From Gemmatimonadota bacterium (lineage in GTDB: Bacteria; Gemmatimonadota; Gemmatimonadetes; Longimicrobiales; Longimicrobiaceae), in NCBI GenBank assembly GCA_019348265.1, contig JAHWJV010000141.1, forward strand, positions 1 through 8,347: a stretch of 8,347 nucleotides of DNA, written 5' to 3'. Each line of letters opens with the position of its first letter. Positions within the stretch are counted from its first letter, which is position 1. Below the pieces are notes generated by a model. It saw nothing but the letters and a program-made list of their open reading frames with translations, was not told the origin of the DNA and made no database searches. The translations under genes and the position numbers were made by a program. This document shows, piece after piece, positions 6,459-8,347 of this stretch.

Positions 6459-7535
6459 ATGGGTACAACGCGCCGGCAGTTCCTTCGGATCGCCGCGGCC
6501 GCGGGCGCGGGGGCGGTCGCGCCCGCCATGGCCTCCGCGAGTCGCCCGTTCCACATCATCAGCCGTAGACCGCGGCTCGGCGAGGAGATCATCGGGCACG
6601 GCGATTTCCGCTATCGCGTGGAGCGGGGCTGGGCCGATCTGAACCCCGCGACGCATCCGGTCAAGAACTGCCACGAGATGGTGATGGACCGCCGGGGCCG
6701 GCTCATCATGATCACCGATGAGCCCCGCAACAACATCATCATCTACGACAAGAGCGGAGCTCTCCTCGAAGCGTGGGGCCATGAATACCCGAACGGGCAT
6801 GGACTGACGCTCTGGAACGCCGGGGGCGAGGAATTTCTCTTCATCACCGATCCCCCGGCGGGCAGGGTCGACAAGCGTACGCTGGATGGAAGGCTGCTGC
6901 TGACCCTCGAGGACCCCAGGAAGGTGGGCGGGTACGAGCCGACCGCCAATTTCCGACCGACCGAGACGGCGATCGGGCCGGACGGTACGATCTATGTCGC
7001 CGACGGGTACGGCTCCTACCACATCCTGCGGTACACGCCTGACGGCAAGTACATCGACAAGTTCGGAGGCCGGGGGAGCGAGGACCATCAGCTGATGGAG
7101 CCGCACGGCGTGGCCATCGACACGCGCCGAGCCGGGACGCCGCGGCTGGTGGTCACCTCACGCCAGCACAACAGCTTCAAATATTTCACGCTCGCAGGAG
7201 AATACCTCGAGACCGTGTTCCTCCCGGGGGCGTTCGTGTGCCGGCCGGTGATCGACGGCGAGAACCTCTACGCGGGGGTCTGCTGGTCGCGGCTGCGGTA
7301 TCTGAACCAGACTCCCGACTCAGGCTTCGTGACGATCCTCGACCGCGCCAATCGGGTCGTGTCCAATCCGGCCGGGACCGCGCCCGTCTACGAGGCAGGG
7401 GAGCTTCAGCTGATGGTACAGGCGCTCCCGATTTTCAAGCACTGCCACGACGTCTGCGTCGACGACGACAAGAACCTGTACGTCTGTCAGTGGAACGCGG
7501 GCGGCGCGTATCCGACCAAGCTGCATCGCGTGTAA
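6459..7535 (+). CDS. Tat-exported NHL-type beta-propeller, amidoglycolate-lyase-like
   Basis: A 358-residue exported protein. The start at 6459 follows GAGGAG (6446-6451), and the N-terminus is a clear Tat signal: TTRRQFLR, an Ala/Gly-rich core, and likely cleavage after AMA or ASA (residues 25-27). The mature part has NHL-like blades of the type D.xG.hhhhD: VMDRRGRLIMITD (75-87), AIGPDGTIYVADGYGSYHILRY (ends at 171 and 192), EPHGVAIDTR (215-224), VTILDRANRV (291-300) and VCVDDDKNLYVCQW (332-345). Six blades are plausible. His residues recur at blade starts (H72, H114, H216, H330), as in the metal-binding peptidyl-alpha-hydroxyglycine amidating lyases. Two of them sit in matching CH[E/D]xVxD-like contexts (C71-H72 and C329-H330). 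Six Cys in an exported protein suggest disulfides or metal binding. It is the third operon gene, 90 bases after DUF1501 and just before a terminator. It may be a lyase or a binding subunit; the enzyme activity is inferred. Confidence 0.82.
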   Translation: MGTTRRQFLRIAAAAGAGAVAPAMASASRPFHIISRRPRLGEEIIGHGDFRYRVERGWADLNPATHPVKNCHEMVMDRRGRLIMITDEPRNNIIIYDKSGALLEAWGHEYPNGHGLTLWNAGGEEFLFITDPPAGRVDKRTLDGRLLLTLEDPRKVGGYEPTANFRPTETAIGPDGTIYVADGYGSYHILRYTPDGKYIDKFGGRGSEDHQLMEPHGVAIDTRRAGTPRLVVTSRQHNSFKYFTLAGEYLETVFLPGAFVCRPVIDGENLYAGVCWSRLRYLNQTPDSGFVTILDRANRVVSNPAGTAPVYEAGELQLMVQALPIFKHCHDVCVDDDKNLYVCQWNAGGAYPTKLHRV

Positions 7536-7580
7536 CGGGCGAGCGTAACCCGACGGGGCAGCGGCGTCGGCGGGGAATGG

Positions 7581-7613
7581 AAAGGGACGCGAGAGCTCGC
7601 GTCCCTTTCGTTT
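7581..7613. terminator. Rho-independent terminator between convergent genes
   Basis: Bases 7581-7592 (aaagggacgcga) pair with 7597-7608 (tcgcgtcccttt), giving a 12-bp perfect stem with a 4-base loop, followed on the plus strand by cgttta. It lies 46 bases after the propeller stop (7535) and 17 bases before the SCO stop codon on the other strand. The symmetric stem could serve both genes, although the T tract is better on the plus strand. Confidence 0.8.
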
Positions 7614-7629
7614 ATCGATCAGTGATGCG

Positions 7630-8226
7630 CTACAGGCGAAGCAGCGTGCGCAGATCGTCCTTCAGCCCCGAGTTCAGGTCGGTGGGGTGGAGCAGGACGC
7701 GCAACTTCCCGGTGCTGTCGATGCCGAAGACCACTGGCGTGTGCATCACCATCTCGGACTGGTGGCCGTCGAGCGATGTCGCGTGCACGCCGTAAGCGCC
7801 GTAGAGGGCGTTGAGCGCGTCTGGCGAACCGGTCAGGCCGCTGACGCCTGGTCCGAAGTTGGCGACGTACCGCGCGAGCGCCTCCATCGTATCGTTGACC
7901 TGGTCGACGGTGATCATGGCGACTCGCACGTCGTCGGGCCCGGCGCCGAGCTCGTCCAGCGCCTGGCGCAGCGCGGTGAGCGTCAGCGGGCACACGTCGG
8001 GGCACCTGGTATAACCGAAGAATACGAGCACCGGTCGACCGCGGAGATCGCTGAGGCGGAGCGTTCGGCCGGTGTGCTCCACGAGGAAGAACTCCGGTGC
8101 CATTTCGGGCGGGTCGTAAGCCGTGCCGTGGAACTGGACCGGGCGCAGGTCCTGGTAAAACGAGAACCCGATGAACGCGATCAGCACGAGTGCCAGCGTG
8201 GCGACGACCGAGGTGAGAGCCTTCAC
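7630..8226 (-). CDS. SCO1/SenC/PrrC family copper chaperone
   Basis: A 198-residue thioredoxin-fold protein with one N-terminal membrane anchor (about residues 5-23) and a periplasmic domain. Members bind copper and help build the CuA centre of cytochrome c oxidase, or act as periplasmic thiol reductants. The signature is complete: FFGYTRCPDVCP with C75 and C79, and MHTPVVFGID with H162 as the third copper ligand. TVDQVNDT (107-113) matches the usual TVDPxxDT with P replaced by Q. Length and ends are normal, with no sign of decay. The start codon is GTG at 8226. No purine-rich ribosome binding site precedes it, and no other ATG, GTG or TTG lies in frame before an upstream stop at 8296-8298, so this is the only sensible start. 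It converges on the envelope operon and is not part of it. A respiratory link to the haem protein across the terminator is possible but is only context. Confidence 0.93.
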   Translation of the reverse strand: MKALTSVVATLALVLIAFIGFSFYQDLRPVQFHGTAYDPPEMAPEFFLVEHTGRTLRLSDLRGRPVLVFFGYTRCPDVCPLTLTALRQALDELGAGPDDVRVAMITVDQVNDTMEALARYVANFGPGVSGLTGSPDALNALYGAYGVHATSLDGHQSEMVMHTPVVFGIDSTGKLRVLLHPTDLNSGLKDDLRTLLRL

Positions 8227-8347
8227 GAATGCGTCGAGAGAGGGTGAATTCGGCGATGTCGAGCGGCGGAATCTAGAAGAAGCGGGCGCGACACGCTATT
8301 GTGCAGCTCGGTCGGAGCGAGGGGCGGAACCACAGCATGGAGGCGGG
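8227..8347. other. Upstream region of the SCO gene at the window edge
   Basis: These 121 bases should hold the promoter of the leftward SCO gene, but no convincing -35/-10 pair is visible on the minus strand. On the plus strand an ATG at 8337 lies downstream of a GGAGCGAGGGG stretch (8314-8324) and could begin a divergent gene outside the window. Only eleven bases of it are present, so it cannot be called. Confidence 0.35.

Noticed and set aside
8337..8347. Possible start of a rightward gene at ATG 8337
   Set aside because: Only eleven bases are present, so no coding evidence can be judged.

Overview
This is a high-GC bacterial window (roughly two thirds G+C by eye) with Shine-Dalgarno-led genes and exported proteins that use lipoprotein and twin-arginine (Tat) signals. 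The PSCyt/PSD1 cytochrome, DUF1501 and Tat beta-propeller families in the centre are typical of Planctomycetota, Verrucomicrobiota, Acidobacteriota and Gemmatimonadota. With the GntR-type regulator and the SCO protein, Gemmatimonadota is my best guess, but nothing here fixes the phylum. I see no rRNA, tRNA, CRISPR array, insertion sequence or phage gene.

Left part (1-1508): a proline-rich lipoprotein gene runs leftward off the window edge from a start at 270 with a perfect AGGAGG. A control region of about 315 bases separates it from a divergent GntR-family regulator starting at 586. That region holds a perfect 11+11 bp inverted repeat (410-435) and a third copy of its half-site (452-461), probably an operator. 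The regulator reads as a winged helix plus an unassigned alpha/beta C-terminal domain, but its frame is broken near position 1008, where one base appears to be missing.

Spacer (1509-1936): 428 bases with no convincing gene. A consensus TTGACA lies at 1779 and may be part of the promoter of the operon that follows.

Centre (1937-7535): three same-strand genes form one apparent envelope operon. The first encodes a 984-residue membrane-anchored protein: four-helix DUF2231 domain, PSCyt1 with a CxxCH haem site, DUF1549 with a second CxxCH, and DUF1553/PSD1 split by a carbohydrate-binding-like beta-sandwich. The second encodes a DUF1501 (alkaline phosphatase/sulfatase-superfamily) protein that looks like a Tat-exported lipoprotein. 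The third encodes a Tat-exported NHL-type beta-propeller with recurring Cys-His and His positions that recall peptidyl-amidoglycolate lyases. I infer that they act together outside the cytoplasm, possibly on a sugar- or sulfate-bearing substrate with electron transfer through the haem domains. The substrate is unknown.

Right part (7536-8347): a strong hairpin terminator (7581-7613) separates the operon from a convergent, intact SCO1/SenC-type copper chaperone gene (8226 to 7630). The last 121 bases are upstream sequence of that gene.

The best candidates for something undescribed are the three-gene envelope cassette with its domain-inserted dihaem protein, and the dyad operator next to the frameshifted regulator.
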